In this document: positions 35,634-44,871 of the stretch, in pieces
How the letters are laid out: each line of letters begins with the position of its first letter
Numbering within the stretch: the stretch's first letter is position 1
Source of the DNA: Shimia sp. Alg240-R146
GTDB taxonomy: Bacteria > Pseudomonadota > Alphaproteobacteria > Rhodobacterales > Rhodobacteraceae
Direction of reading: 5' to 3'
Length of the DNA: 64,000 bases
NCBI RefSeq assembly: GCF_947331465.1
Contig: NZ_CAMZOK010000001.1
Span: 806,001-870,000 of the forward strand
The notes under the pieces: model-generated
Told to the model about the DNA's origin: nothing
Databases searched by the model: none
The model's input: the letters and a program-made list of their open reading frames with translations, nothing else
Made by a program: the position numbers and the translations under genes

Positions 35634-36866
35634 ATGACCACTTTGACCGACCCTCCTAAGGCGTCGTTCCGGCTGTCTATGCTGATCAACGACACGCGCT
35701 ATCGCTCGTTGACGTTTCAAGCAATCGCAGCCGTGGCACTGGCCCTTGCGTTTGTGTATCTGGGCAACAACCTGATGCAAAACCTTCGCGCCGCCGGCCT
35801 GAATATCTCGTATAGTTTTCTTGGCGACCAAGCTGGCTATGACATCAACCAGCGTCTCATCGAATATGACAGCCAATCTACACACGCTCGTGCAGCCCTC
35901 GTCGGGATTTTGAACACACTGCTTGTGGCGTTCTTGGCTTGTATTACCGCAACCATCTTTGGCGTGGTTGCAGGGGTTCTACGGCTGTCCAACAACTGGA
36001 TCATATCCAAGTTGATGGCCGTTTATGTGGAAATTTTCCGCAACATTCCGGTGCTGATCTGGATCATCATCATTTTCACCATCATGACGGCAGTGATGCC
36101 TGGCCCCCGGGAGTTCAAAGGCGACAACGCGACATCGAGCATGTTTCTGGATCTGGTAGCATTTACCAACCGAGGCGTATACATCCCGATGCCGTTCTTT
36201 GAGAATGGCCTGTTTGGCAATGCAGCGTTGAACTGGGTTCTAGTTCTGTTGGTGGCAATGGGGTCTTGGTACGCGACGCGCAAAGCAAACGCGCGTGCCG
36301 CCGAGGTTCAGGCCGAGACCGGCATTCGTCCAAACACATTTTGGACCAATCTGGCGATCTGGCTGGCACCGTTCATTGCCTTGATGTTCATCATGGGGCT
36401 TTCGTGGGAAGTGCCTGCGCTCAAGGGCTTTAACTTCAAAGGTGGTATCAAAGTCGGCGGATCGCTGATCGCGCTTTGGTTTGCGCTGTCGATCTATACA
36501 GGCGCCTTTATCGCGGAAAACGTCCGTGCTGGTATTCAAGCTGTGTCGAAAGGACAAACCGAGGCCGCAGCGGCTTTGGGCCTGCGTCCGCGTCGTGTGA
36601 TGAACCTTGTGGTTCTGCCGCAGGCGCTGCGTGTGATCATTCCACCGCTGATTTCTCAGTACCTCAACATCACCAAGAACTCGTCTTTGGCTATTCTTGT
36701 TGGCTATGCGGATGTCACTGCGACGTTGGGCGGCATTACGTTGAACCAAACGGGCCGCGCGATCGAATGTGTGCTTCTGCTGATGTTGTTCTATCTCACT
36801 GCGTCGCTGCTGATTTCGATGGCGATGAACGTCTACAACGCATCCGTTAAGCTGAAGGAGCGCTGA
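35634..36866 (+). CDS. aapQ: General L-amino acid ABC transporter, permease Q
   Basis: An inner-membrane permease of 410 residues. Eight or so membrane segments include an extra N-terminal part typical of AapQ/BztB. The EAA loop that docks the ATPase is EAAAALGLRPRRVMNLVVLPQALRVIIPP near the C-terminus. It starts 123 bases after aapJ and ends 1 base before aapM, so the two permeases form a heterodimer from one mRNA. Confidence 0.95.
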   Translation: MTTLTDPPKASFRLSMLINDTRYRSLTFQAIAAVALALAFVYLGNNLMQNLRAAGLNISYSFLGDQAGYDINQRLIEYDSQSTHARAALVGILNTLLVAFLACITATIFGVVAGVLRLSNNWIISKLMAVYVEIFRNIPVLIWIIIIFTIMTAVMPGPREFKGDNATSSMFLDLVAFTNRGVYIPMPFFENGLFGNAALNWVLVLLVAMGSWYATRKANARAAEVQAETGIRPNTFWTNLAIWLAPFIALMFIMGLSWEVPALKGFNFKGGIKVGGSLIALWFALSIYTGAFIAENVRAGIQAVSKGQTEAAAALGLRPRRVMNLVVLPQALRVIIPPLISQYLNITKNSSLAILVGYADVTATLGGITLNQTGRAIECVLLLMLFYLTASLLISMAMNVYNASVKLKER

Positions 36867-36867
36867 G

Positions 36868-38163
36868 ATGGCTGATCAAGAGACAAATTCGATTGCCTTT
36901 GTGGCCACCGAAGTGATCCCGGAATCCGCGCCTCCGGCGCGCGAAACCGGCGCTGTAAAATGGATGCGCGAGAACCTGTTTTCGAGTGTCACCAACAGCA
37001 TTCTGACACTTGTGGCGCTTGTGTTCATTTACTTGATCCTGTCTGGCACTGTGCCATGGATCGTGAATGGTCTTTGGACAACATCGTCGTTGGCGGAATG
37101 TCGTGAGGCGCTTGCTGGTAAGACTGGCGCGTGTTTCTCGGTACTGACAGAACGCTGGAACCAGTTGATCTATGGGTTCAAATACCCTGTAGAGGAATAT
37201 TGGCGTCCAAATCTGGCCTTTGTGCTGATGCTGGTTGCCATTGCGCCTGTGTTGTTCTTTGAGCTTCCGCGAAAGCTGTTGATCGTAACAGCCCTTTATC
37301 CCTTTGTGGCCTTTTGGCTGATTTGGGGCGGCACCATTCTGGCACCGCTTCTGGCGTTGATTGGCTTTGTGGTTGCGGGTGTGTTCTTCCAAGTGTTTGG
37401 TCGGACCAACTTTGCTTTGGGTTTCTTTGGAGCGGTTGTGATTGCCTTGGTCATCTGGGCCGTTGGCGGAATGCTTATTCCAGAAGATGCGTCCGAGAAT
37501 GCCTTGTTGTCTGCAGTGCCAAGTCGTGACCTCGGGGGCTTCATGCTCAACCTCATGCTGGGCGTGACCTGTGTGTCCTTGTCGGTGCCGTTGGGCATTG
37601 CATTGGCACTGGGGCGAATGTCTGACATGCCGCTCATCAAAGGGGTCTGCGTTGTCTTTATCGAGTTCATTCGGGGCGTGCCGCTGATCACGCTGCTGTT
37701 TGTGGCCTCGGTTATGTTGGCGTATTTCTTCCCGCCCGAAAGCACAGTGGACCTGTTCCTACGGGTGGTGATTATGATCACGCTTTTCTCGGCAGCCTAT
37801 ATTGCTGAGGTGATCCGTGGTGGCCTCGCAGCTTTGCCAAAGGGGCAATATGAAGCTGCAGACAGCCTTGGGCTTGATTACCCACAGGCAATGCGTCTGA
37901 TCATCCTGCCGCAAGCGCTGAAGATCTCCATTCCGGGCATCGTCAACGTGGCGGTGGGTCTGTTTAAGGACACAACACTGGTGTCGGTCATTTCGATGTT
38001 CGATCTGGTGGGCATGATCCGCGGACCGATCTTGGCTTCGACCGAATGGAACGGCGTCTACTGGGAATTGCTGGGCTTTGCCGCGCTGCTGTTCTTCGTC
38101 GTCTGCTACGGCATCTCTCAATATTCACAGTGGCTCGAGCGCAAGCTCCACAAAGGCCACTAA
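36868..38163 (+). CDS. aapM: General L-amino acid ABC transporter, permease M
   Basis: The second permease, 431 residues, with a long N-terminal hydrophobic insert and a periplasmic segment of about 50 residues containing two Cys (ECREALAGKTGACFS). The EAA loop reads EAADSLGLDYPQAMRLIILPQALKISIPG. The periplasmic Cys pair may form a disulfide. aapP follows 15 bases later. Confidence 0.95.
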   Translation: MADQETNSIAFVATEVIPESAPPARETGAVKWMRENLFSSVTNSILTLVALVFIYLILSGTVPWIVNGLWTTSSLAECREALAGKTGACFSVLTERWNQLIYGFKYPVEEYWRPNLAFVLMLVAIAPVLFFELPRKLLIVTALYPFVAFWLIWGGTILAPLLALIGFVVAGVFFQVFGRTNFALGFFGAVVIALVIWAVGGMLIPEDASENALLSAVPSRDLGGFMLNLMLGVTCVSLSVPLGIALALGRMSDMPLIKGVCVVFIEFIRGVPLITLLFVASVMLAYFFPPESTVDLFLRVVIMITLFSAAYIAEVIRGGLAALPKGQYEAADSLGLDYPQAMRLIILPQALKISIPGIVNVAVGLFKDTTLVSVISMFDLVGMIRGPILASTEWNGVYWELLGFAALLFFVVCYGISQYSQWLERKLHKGH

Positions 38164-38178
38164 GAAGGGGTTCTCAAT

Positions 38179-38970
38179 ATGTCTGAACTTATCACTGACC
38201 GTCAAATCGATCGCTCCAAGATGCACGTCTCTGACGAGGTCGCGATCAATATCTCTAACATGAACAAGTGGTACGGGTCGTTCCACGTGCTGCGCGATAT
38301 CAACCTGACGGTCAACGAGGGCGAGCGTATCGTCATCGCGGGCCCATCAGGGTCGGGCAAGTCGACGTTGATCCGCTGTATCAACCGTCTGGAAGAACAC
38401 CAGTCGGGCGATATCATCGTGGATGGCATCGAATTGACCAATGATCTCAAGAACATCGACAAGATCCGGTCCGAGGTTGGCATGTGCTTTCAGCACTTTA
38501 ACCTGTTCCCGCATCTGACGATCCTTGAGAACTGTACCTTGGCGCCGATCTGGGTGCGCAAAACACCCAAGAAAGAAGCCGAAGAGATCGCGATGCACTT
38601 CCTTGAGAAGGTCAAGATCCCCGAGCAGGCCGACAAGTACCCCGGCCAGTTGTCAGGTGGCCAGCAGCAGCGTGTGGCGATTGCACGCTCGCTGTGCATG
38701 AAGCCACGCATTATGCTGTTTGACGAACCGACGTCTGCTCTTGATCCTGAGATGATCAAAGAGGTGCTCGACACCATGATCGAGCTTGCGGAAGAGGGCA
38801 TGACCATGCTTTGCGTGACGCACGAAATGGGTTTTGCCCGTCAGGTTGCGAACCGCGTGATCTTTATGGACCAAGGCCAGATCGTTGAGCAAAACGAGCC
38901 GGAAGAGTTCTTCAACAACCCGAAGAGCGAGCGTACGCAGCTGTTCCTGAGCCAGATCTTGGGTCACTAA
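38179..38970 (+). CDS. aapP: General L-amino acid ABC transporter, ATP-binding protein
   Basis: The ATPase of the transporter, 263 residues. Walker A is GPSGSGKST, the signature [15 protein letters not shown], Walker [14 protein letters not shown], and the switch His lies in CVTHEMGFA. The first 20 residues before [14 protein letters not shown] are a variable front end. It closes the operon; a terminator follows at 38995. Confidence 0.97.
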   Translation: MSELITDRQIDRSKMHVSDEVAINISNMNKWYGSFHVLRDINLTVNEGERIVIAGPSGSGKSTLIRCINRLEEHQSGDIIVDGIELTNDLKNIDKIRSEVGMCFQHFNLFPHLTILENCTLAPIWVRKTPKKEAEEIAMHFLEKVKIPEQADKYPGQLSGGQQQRVAIARSLCMKPRIMLFDEPTSALDPEMIKEVLDTMIELAEEGMTMLCVTHEMGFARQVANRVIFMDQGQIVEQNEPEEFFNNPKSERTQLFLSQILGH

Positions 38971-38994
38971 GACAGGTGTCGCAAAGAGTTGATG

Positions 38995-39028
38995 AGGCCG
39001 CGGTGGAAACATCGCGGCCTTTGTTTTT
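38995..39028 (+). terminator. Terminator of the aap operon
   Basis: AGGCCGCG (38995-39002) pairs with CGCGGCCT (39013-39020), then TTGTTTTT. Confidence 0.85.
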
Positions 39029-39064
39029 AGGTAGTGTGCAGAATTTGCGTTGAAAGGGCAGACC

Positions 39065-39850
39065 ATGACGAAGACAATTTTGATCACCGGCGCAACAGAT
39101 GGAATTGGGTATGAAACCGCCAAGTTGCTGGTATCGGAAGGTCATAGGGTTCTGGTGCACGGGCGCAGCGCCGAAAAACTGGGGCGGGTGACGCAGGACC
39201 TTGTCGTAAAGGGATATCGCGCTGATTTGTCGTCGTTTTCAGACACCGCGGCGCTCGCCCAAGCCGTAAAGGCGGATAACGACACGATCGATGTGTTGAT
39301 CAACAACGCGGGCGTTTTCAAAACGCCGCAAACGCACACGGCTGACGGATTGGATGTGCGGTTTGTGGTGAATACCTTGACGCCATATCTGTTGACCTGC
39401 GCGCTGTTGGACCAAATGCCCGCGGACGGTCGGGTGGTGAATTTGTCATCGGCCGCGCAGGCGCCAGTGGATTTGACTGCAATGAAGGGTCAGCGGGATC
39501 TCAGCGCGATGGACGCTTATGCACAGAGCAAGCTGGCGATCACGATTTGGAGCCGCGAGTTGGCGGCTGAGTTGCCGGACGGCCCGTCGGTGGTGGCTGT
39601 GAACCCCGGGAGTTTGCTGGCTTCCAAAATGGTTAAAGAAGGGTTCGGGGTGGCCGGAAATGACCTAAGTATTGGCGCCGACATTTTGCGGCAGGCGGCG
39701 CTTTCTGACACCTTTTTGGGCAAGTCAGGCGCATATTTTGACAATGATTCCGGCCGCTTCGCCGATCCGCATCGTGACGCGTCGAACACCGGGAAATCGG
39801 CTGCGGTCTATTCCGAGATTAAAGCGCTGGTGGCGCAGTATGGCGGGTAG
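39065..39850 (+). CDS. Short-chain dehydrogenase/reductase
   Basis: An NAD(P)-dependent oxidoreductase of 261 residues from ATG 39065. The cofactor motif TGATDGIG lies at 8-15, NNAG at 80-83, and the catalytic Tyr152/Lys156 in YAQSK with Ser in NLSSAAQ. Sequence around the active site resembles the retinol-dehydrogenase/WWOX-like subgroup, but the substrate is unknown. It is convergent with the SixA-like gene, ending only 6 bases away. Confidence 0.88.
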   Translation: MTKTILITGATDGIGYETAKLLVSEGHRVLVHGRSAEKLGRVTQDLVVKGYRADLSSFSDTAALAQAVKADNDTIDVLINNAGVFKTPQTHTADGLDVRFVVNTLTPYLLTCALLDQMPADGRVVNLSSAAQAPVDLTAMKGQRDLSAMDAYAQSKLAITIWSRELAAELPDGPSVVAVNPGSLLASKMVKEGFGVAGNDLSIGADILRQAALSDTFLGKSGAYFDNDSGRFADPHRDASNTGKSAAVYSEIKALVAQYGG

Positions 39851-39856
39851 CAGCAG

Positions 39857-40366
39857 TTAGCCGCTGGCGCTGTCCAAGAGGTCGCGGGGAACGGCAAAGT
39901 CGATGGCTTCGGCTTGGCCAAACTGCACCTCTTGCCACGAGGCGGCGTCGAAACGAAAGATCGTTGTCGCGTTTGTCGGATAGTCAAAAAATCGAGGATG
40001 GTCGGGGCGTTGACGGGCAAGAAGCTCCGCGAAATGGCCTATCCCCGGATTGTGTCCGAGCATTAGAACGGTGGTGCCAGTTGCCACGTGCAAGTGCCGC
40101 AGCATGGTGTTTGCACCCGCATGATAGAGCGCGTCCTCAAAGCGTGTGTCCGTGACCTTTAGGCCAAGGCGGGAGAAGGTTTCGCGGGTGCGTTCAGACG
40201 TAGAGCACAACAGTTGATCCGGTAGATATTCAGTTTCGAGCAGCCATGCCCCGATTGCTTTGGCCGAGGCCCGGCCGCGCTTGTTGAGTGGTCGGTCGTG
40301 GTCTGATTGTAGCGGGTCATCCCAGCTGGATTTGGCGTGGCGCATCAGGATCAGGGTGAGGCTCAT
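39857..40366 (-). CDS. SixA-like histidine phosphatase
   Basis: A phosphoglycerate-mutase-fold phosphatase of 169 residues. The phosphorylated His is His10 in LMRHAKSSW; RTRETF and LGHNPGIGHFAE supply the other active-site residues. SixA in E. coli removes phosphate from a phosphotransfer His; the role here is open. It overlaps the iron-sulfur protein gene upstream by 4 bases, forming a three-gene minus-strand operon. Confidence 0.88.
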   Translation of the reverse strand: MSLTLILMRHAKSSWDDPLQSDHDRPLNKRGRASAKAIGAWLLETEYLPDQLLCSTSERTRETFSRLGLKVTDTRFEDALYHAGANTMLRHLHVATGTTVLMLGHNPGIGHFAELLARQRPDHPRFFDYPTNATTIFRFDAASWQEVQFGQAEAIDFAVPRDLLDSASG

Positions 40367-41013
40367 GGATGGAAGGCTTTCATATGCAAGGCGGATTGGA
40401 CGTCGGTGCGGGCTGCACCTACGCTAAGCGGGCAGGCACGTCGGGCGATGCAGCCGCGCGCCATGCAGCCGGCACCGTCGGATGTGTCGAGAAAATCATG
40501 ACAGGCCGATAGGTTATAGAGGTTTTCCGCACTTAGAGCTGAGACTGGACAGGCAGTGGTGCAAGGGGCAGGGCAGGTGTCACAGGGAGACGTCCCAGTG
40601 GGTGCCGGCAAGAGGACTTCCTGTCTCAGATGCAGTGCGCCGCGCAAAGACACCATCAGGCCGACGGTGTCGTGAACCATCATGCCAACAGGACTTTGAA
40701 AGAAGCGGCCAGTGTTCAGCGCCCACGAGATAAATGGTGGGTACGGTGGGCCGTCAGAGGGAAAAGAACACTCTGCGGCAATAGGTAGAGCGATCTCAGC
40801 CAAAACGCGTTTGGACCAGCGGTCCACCGGATTTGGCGCGGCATCGAGGTATTCAGAGGCTTGGGAAAACACCGGCCAGAAATCCGCTCCGGTGCCAAGC
40901 AGAACAATTGTGCCAACTTCGTCGTCCGCAGAATATACCGCGCGAGGGTGCAATGCGCCCATTACAATCAAGCCCCGATCTTTGGCCTGTTTGGCTATCT
41001 CGGCGTAACTCAT
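40363..41013 (-). CDS. Iron-sulfur (ferredoxin-like) protein of unknown function
   Basis: Has 216 residues from the ATG at 41013, which overlaps the preceding gene by 4 bases. The C-terminal third carries a Cys cluster: CDTCPAPCTTACPV, then CHDF, CMARGC and ACP. This could bind one or two 4Fe-4S clusters and recalls the ferredoxin part of epoxyqueuosine reductase, but the catalytic part of that enzyme is absent. The first two thirds have no recognised motif. It is probably an electron carrier or redox enzyme working with its operon partners. Confidence 0.75.
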   Translation of the reverse strand: MSYAEIAKQAKDRGLIVMGALHPRAVYSADDEVGTIVLLGTGADFWPVFSQASEYLDAAPNPVDRWSKRVLAEIALPIAAECSFPSDGPPYPPFISWALNTGRFFQSPVGMMVHDTVGLMVSLRGALHLRQEVLLPAPTGTSPCDTCPAPCTTACPVSALSAENLYNLSACHDFLDTSDGAGCMARGCIARRACPLSVGAARTDVQSALHMKAFHP

Positions 41014-41804
41014 TTGCGACCGAACGGCAGAAGAAAGCTCCAGCCGAATCGGGTTGGGCGTTTGTCCTGCCATGCAAGGCCGATGGTCATCTTATCATGT
41101 CCCTCGCGGGGTTGCGCGATGTAGGTTCCGAGCGTTCGGTCCCAGATCGATAAGGCAAACCCATAGTTGCTGTCGTGTTCGTCCCGATGCACGGAATGAT
41201 GCACACGGTGCATGTCAGGCGTCACCAAGGCAAGGCGCATGATGCGGTCCAAGGCAATCGGCAGGCGAATATTGGAATGCGTGAAAAGCGCGGTCGCGTT
41301 CAGAAGGATTTCAAAGATGAGCACAGCCAGCGGTGGGGCGCCTAGCGCGTAGACAAGTCCGACCTTGAGGCCCATGGACAGGGCAATTTCCACCGGATGG
41401 AACCGGATGGCTGTGGTGACGTCCAGGTCCGGATCGGCGTGGTGAACCCTGTGCAGGCGCCAGAGCAGCGGGATCTTGTGTGTGATCAGATGCTGTAGCC
41501 AGATGGCGAAGTCCAAGATCAACACCGCCAGAAATACTGCAATCCAATCAGGAAGTTGGATCTGGTTGAGCAAACCCCAACCGCGGGTTTGCGCATCAAG
41601 TGCGGCACCGATGGCAAGCAGAGGAAGTGCCAGTGCCACCAGTCGGAGTGTCAGCGTGTTGAGCACCGAAAAACCCCAGTTGGTCAGCCAGCGTCGCGGG
41701 CGGGACCACCGCAGTTTACGACGGGGAAGCAGGCGTTCGGCAACGGCCAGAAGCACAAAGAGGCCGAAGAAAAACAGCAGGCGGATCAGAAGGTCATCAG
41801 ACAT
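41010..41804 (-). CDS. Fatty acid hydroxylase/sterol desaturase superfamily protein
   Basis: A di-iron membrane enzyme of 264 residues; ATG 41804 follows TTGGAG. It has four or five membrane segments and the His boxes of the family: HLITH, HRVHHADPD and HRVHHSVHRDEHDSNYG. These bind two irons for hydroxylation or desaturation of a lipid. It shares an operon with the iron-sulfur protein, which could supply electrons (inference). The substrate is unknown. Confidence 0.88.
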   Translation of the reverse strand: MSDDLLIRLLFFFGLFVLLAVAERLLPRRKLRWSRPRRWLTNWGFSVLNTLTLRLVALALPLLAIGAALDAQTRGWGLLNQIQLPDWIAVFLAVLILDFAIWLQHLITHKIPLLWRLHRVHHADPDLDVTTAIRFHPVEIALSMGLKVGLVYALGAPPLAVLIFEILLNATALFTHSNIRLPIALDRIMRLALVTPDMHRVHHSVHRDEHDSNYGFALSIWDRTLGTYIAQPREGHDKMTIGLAWQDKRPTRFGWSFLLPFGRK

Positions 41805-41866
41805 TGAAAGCTCCAATAGGTGGTTTCAATGTATTCTGTTTTGAGAATATATAAAGAGTGTGCAGA

Positions 41867-42730
41867 TCAATCCGCGCGGATCATCGAGCCTGCGCCGTGT
41901 TCGGTGAACAGCTCCAAAAGGCAGGCGTTGGGGGCGCGGCCGTCGAGGATGACCACAGCGCGCACGCCTTTGTCGATGGCGTTCAACGCGGTTTCCGTCT
42001 TTGGGATCATGCCGCCCGCTATGACGCCTTCTGCGGTCAAGTCTTTGATTTGCTGCGCTTTCAGCTCTGTCAAAATTTCACCGGACGCGTTTTTCACACC
42101 CTCCACATCGGTCAGCAACAGCAGGCGGTCGGCCTGCAGGGCGCCGGCAATGGCGCCGGCGGCGGTATCGCCATTGACGTTGAAGGTTTCGCCATTGCGG
42201 CCAGCGCCCAGAGGCGCGACGACAGGAATGGTGTCATTGGCAAAGAGATCGGTCAGGACCGTGGCGTCCATATCCGCGGGCGAGCCCACAAATCCCAGTT
42301 CAGGATCGGTTTGGTCGCAAATCATCAGGTTGGCATCCTTGCCCGAAAGGCCAACAGCCTTGCCGCCTTGACGGTTGATCGCCTGCACGATGCGTTTGTT
42401 GACGACACCTGACAGCACCATCTCGACCACCTCTACGGTTGCGGCATCGGTGACACGTTTGCCGTGCACAAAATCGGATTTTATTTCAAGACGTTCCAGC
42501 ATCGCGTTGATCATCGGGCCACCGCCATGAACGATCACGGGATTGATGCCGACATGACGCATCAGAACCACATCGCGGGCGAAATCTTCCATGGCTTCGT
42601 CGCTGCCCATGGCGTGGCCGCCAAGCTTGATGACAACGATCGCGCCTGCGTAGCGCTGCAGGTAAGGCAGGGCCTGAGAGAGTGTGCGGGCAGTTGCGAT
42701 CCAATCGCGGTTCATGTCTTGCTTCTTCAT
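41867..42730 (-). CDS. argB: Acetylglutamate kinase
   Basis: Second step of arginine synthesis, phosphorylating N-acetylglutamate. It has 287 residues. Family marks are [47 protein letters not shown] split over the middle, and [14 protein letters not shown]. The [14 protein letters not shown] segment belongs to the ATP site. It stands alone, as argB usually does in alphaproteobacteria. The start could be either Met1 or Met6. Confidence 0.97.
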   Translation of the reverse strand: MKKQDMNRDWIATARTLSQALPYLQRYAGAIVVIKLGGHAMGSDEAMEDFARDVVLMRHVGINPVIVHGGGPMINAMLERLEIKSDFVHGKRVTDAATVEVVEMVLSGVVNKRIVQAINRQGGKAVGLSGKDANLMICDQTDPELGFVGSPADMDATVLTDLFANDTIPVVAPLGAGRNGETFNVNGDTAAGAIAGALQADRLLLLTDVEGVKNASGEILTELKAQQIKDLTAEGVIAGGMIPKTETALNAIDKGVRAVVILDGRAPNACLLELFTEHGAGSMIRAD

Positions 42731-42844
42731 GTCTGGGACCTCTTCTGGAGGCCGTTGTTACCCGCTTGGCAGGAGCCTGCCAAGGGTAGGGCGGACAGAT
42801 CATGGAGAATCGTGGTTAATCGTCTTGTTTTTCGGGATTTCATC

Positions 42845-42888
42845 CGTCGGCATTACGTCTGCATCACGTCGGTATTGCGTCGGTGCGA
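42845..42888. repeat. Four imperfect 11-bp tandem repeats upstream of argB
   Basis: CGTCGGCATTA, CGTCTGCATCA, CGTCGGTATTG, CGTCGGTGCGA, back to back, in the 268-base gap before argB (minus strand). The 11-bp period places each copy on nearly the same DNA face. Nothing else was recognised in this gap. Confidence 0.55.
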
Positions 42889-42998
42889 TTTGGAGCCGAA
42901 ATTGAGCTAACGGATCGCGCGTTGCGCAACGGGCAAAACCTTTGGCGAGGCCGTCGCCCTGTGCGGCTGCGCCCGCCGGAGCGGACGCAGCAGAGTGG

Positions 42999-44012
42999 TT
43001 AGAAACCTTCGAGGACGATCTTGCCTTTGGCTGTGCCGCTTTCGATCAGGGCGTGCACTTGCTTGAGCGTCTCGGCATCGATCTTGCCGGCCACGTCGGT
43101 CACGGTAGTGCGCAGTTTGCCTGCATCGACCAGATCCGCCACTTCGTTTAGCAGATCGCGCTGGGCGTCCATGTCGGCGGTGCCAAACAGTGAGCGGGTG
43201 AACATCATTTCCCAATGCAACGAAATCGCTTTGAGCTTGAGCGGCATGGCGTTCAGCGTGGCAGGATCGTCAATCAGGCCAAAGCGGCCTTGAGGTGCGA
43301 TCAGCTCGATGATGTCGTCAAAATGCGCATCGGTCATGGTGGTGGAGAACACATAGCCGGGCGCGCCAAGACCAAGGGCCGCAACTTGTGGTGCGATAGG
43401 TTCACGGTGGTCGATCACGTGATGCGCACCAAGGTCTTTGACCCACGCTTGCGTTTCGGGACGCGACGCGGTGGCGATGACCGTCATGTCGGTCAGTGCC
43501 CGCAGCAGTTGGATGGTGATCGAGCCGACGCCTCCTGCGCCGCCAATCACGAGGATGGTGTTGCTGCCCTCAGGCGTTGCGTCACGTACCTTCAGGCGGT
43601 CAAACAGCATCTCATACGCGGTGATGGCCGTGAGTGGCAGAGCCGCGGCTTCGGCGTCGGTCAGCGTGGTCGGTTTGCGGCCAACGATGCGTTCATCCAC
43701 CAGATGAAATTCGCTGTTGGTGCCTGCGCGCGCAATGGAGCCTGCGTAAAACACCGCGTCGCCCGGTTTGTAGTATGTTGCGTCGGGGCCGACGGCCTCG
43801 ACCACACCAGCGGCGTCATATCCCAGCACGCCGAATTCGGCGTCTGCTGCCAATGGACGCTGACGGACTTTGGTGTCTACGGGGTTCACGGACACGGCGT
43901 TGATTTTGACAAGAATGTCGCGCCCAGTCGGGGCGGGTTTGTCCAGAGTGATGTCGATCAGGCTGTCGGGGCGGTCAATCGGACCTGCGGCTTTGAAAAC
44001 GACGGCTTTCAT
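42999..44012 (-). CDS. Zinc-independent alcohol dehydrogenase/quinone oxidoreductase family protein
   Basis: An MDR-superfamily NAD(P)H oxidoreductase of 337 residues. The start at 44012 (MKAVVFKAAGPIDRPDSL) was chosen over an open upstream frame. The cofactor motif is VIGGAGGVGSITIQL; zinc-binding Cys residues of true alcohol dehydrogenases are absent. It matches the zinc-binding alcohol dehydrogenase family 1 (TIGR02817) style: PAPTGRDILVKINAVSVNPVDTKVR in two parts. It lies downstream of a small monooxygenase gene and opposite an HxlR regulator, suggesting a quinone or aldehyde stress response. Confidence 0.88.
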   Translation of the reverse strand: MKAVVFKAAGPIDRPDSLIDITLDKPAPTGRDILVKINAVSVNPVDTKVRQRPLAADAEFGVLGYDAAGVVEAVGPDATYYKPGDAVFYAGSIARAGTNSEFHLVDERIVGRKPTTLTDAEAAALPLTAITAYEMLFDRLKVRDATPEGSNTILVIGGAGGVGSITIQLLRALTDMTVIATASRPETQAWVKDLGAHHVIDHREPIAPQVAALGLGAPGYVFSTTMTDAHFDDIIELIAPQGRFGLIDDPATLNAMPLKLKAISLHWEMMFTRSLFGTADMDAQRDLLNEVADLVDAGKLRTTVTDVAGKIDAETLKQVHALIESGTAKGKIVLEGF

Positions 44013-44074
44013 GGGGAGTTCCTTTATTGAGTAGGGGAGCAGAGTGGCCAACGGTGGGGACGAGCCACGCCTAG

Positions 44075-44362
44075 TCAGTCAATCTTGGTCATTTCGTTTA
44101 ACACGAAGCTGTCCACGGCGCCGTCGGTGGCGGCCATATATGCGGCGAGGTGCGGCGCGTTCATGTGGGTTTGCCACAACTCACGGCTTTCCCAGTTTTC
44201 GTAAAAGACAAAGAGGCCGGGATTTTCGTTGTCCTGGTGCAGGTCGTAGTTGATGCAGCCTTTTTCGGCGCGGGTGATGTCGATCAGCTTTTTCAATTCA
44301 TCCTCGACAAGGGCTTCTTTTCCGGCGGCAGCGGTGATTTGGGCAAGAATGGTGAGGGACAT
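44075..44362 (-). CDS. Antibiotic biosynthesis monooxygenase (ABM) domain protein
   Basis: A 95-residue ferredoxin-like fold protein of the ABM/YgiN type; ATG at 44362 follows CGGAG. Typical residues are ITRAEKGCINYDLHQDNENPGLFVFYENW and the closing THMNAPHLAAYM. YgiN in E. coli acts on quinols. It is divergent from the HxlR gene and precedes the oxidoreductase gene by 62 bases, so both are likely under the same control. Confidence 0.88.
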   Translation of the reverse strand: MSLTILAQITAAAGKEALVEDELKKLIDITRAEKGCINYDLHQDNENPGLFVFYENWESRELWQTHMNAPHLAAYMAATDGAVDSFVLNEMTKID

Positions 44363-44436
44363 GACAATCTCCGAGAGGGTGTAAATTTGTTGTGTCGCTC
44401 TTATGTGTGATTTGCGATAATCTATGCAAGTACGCA

Positions 44437-44463
44437 CCTTTTGGACATATAGGGGCCAAAAGG
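44437..44463. promoter_or_regulatory. Perfect inverted repeat, candidate HxlR operator
   Basis: CCTTTTGG (44437-44444) and CCAAAAGG (44456-44463) separated by 11 bases, 28 bases before the HxlR start and about 75 before the divergent ABM gene. Position and symmetry fit an operator shared by both directions. Confidence 0.65.
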
Positions 44464-44491
44464 ATACTGTGACCGCGATTGCGAGGAAGAA

Positions 44492-44851
44492 ATGAACCGG
44501 TTTGAAGATTATGACTGTAGCGGCGGATGCCCGGTTGAAGGCGCGCTGGAACAGATTTCGGGCAAGTGGAAAGGGCTGGTGATTTATCACCTGCTGGGGG
44601 GCACGCTGCGGTTCAATGAATTGAGCCGACGTTTGGGTACGGTCACGCAACGCACGCTGACAAAGCAACTGCGCGAACTGGAGGACGTCGGGATACTCCA
44701 TCGCGAGGTTTATGCGGTGGTGCCGCCGAAGGTCGAATATTCGCTGACAGAGAAGGGCCGAAAATTGGAAGCGGTCGTTGTGGGCTTACACGCGTGGGGG
44801 CAGGAGTTTCCATCACGCAAAGTTCCGCTCTCGCCGCAAACCAGCGCCTAG
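44492..44851 (+). CDS. HxlR-family transcriptional regulator
   Basis: A winged-helix regulator of 119 residues. Cys9 and Cys13 near the front (YDCSGGCPVE) are where redox-sensing members such as YodB and QorR carry a reactive Cys. The DNA-binding core is ISGKWKGLVIYHLLGGTLRFNELSRRL and TQRTLTKQLRELE in parts. It is divergent from the ABM/oxidoreductase pair and probably senses quinones or electrophiles and controls them (inference from family and layout). Confidence 0.9.
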   Translation: MNRFEDYDCSGGCPVEGALEQISGKWKGLVIYHLLGGTLRFNELSRRLGTVTQRTLTKQLRELEDVGILHREVYAVVPPKVEYSLTEKGRKLEAVVVGLHAWGQEFPSRKVPLSPQTSA

Positions 44852-44871
44852 GGTCGCCGCGAATTACAACG

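Noticed and set aside
43215..44030. A 271-codon plus-strand frame opposite the oxidoreductase gene
   Set aside because: Antisense of a well-supported gene; low-complexity composition and no domain.
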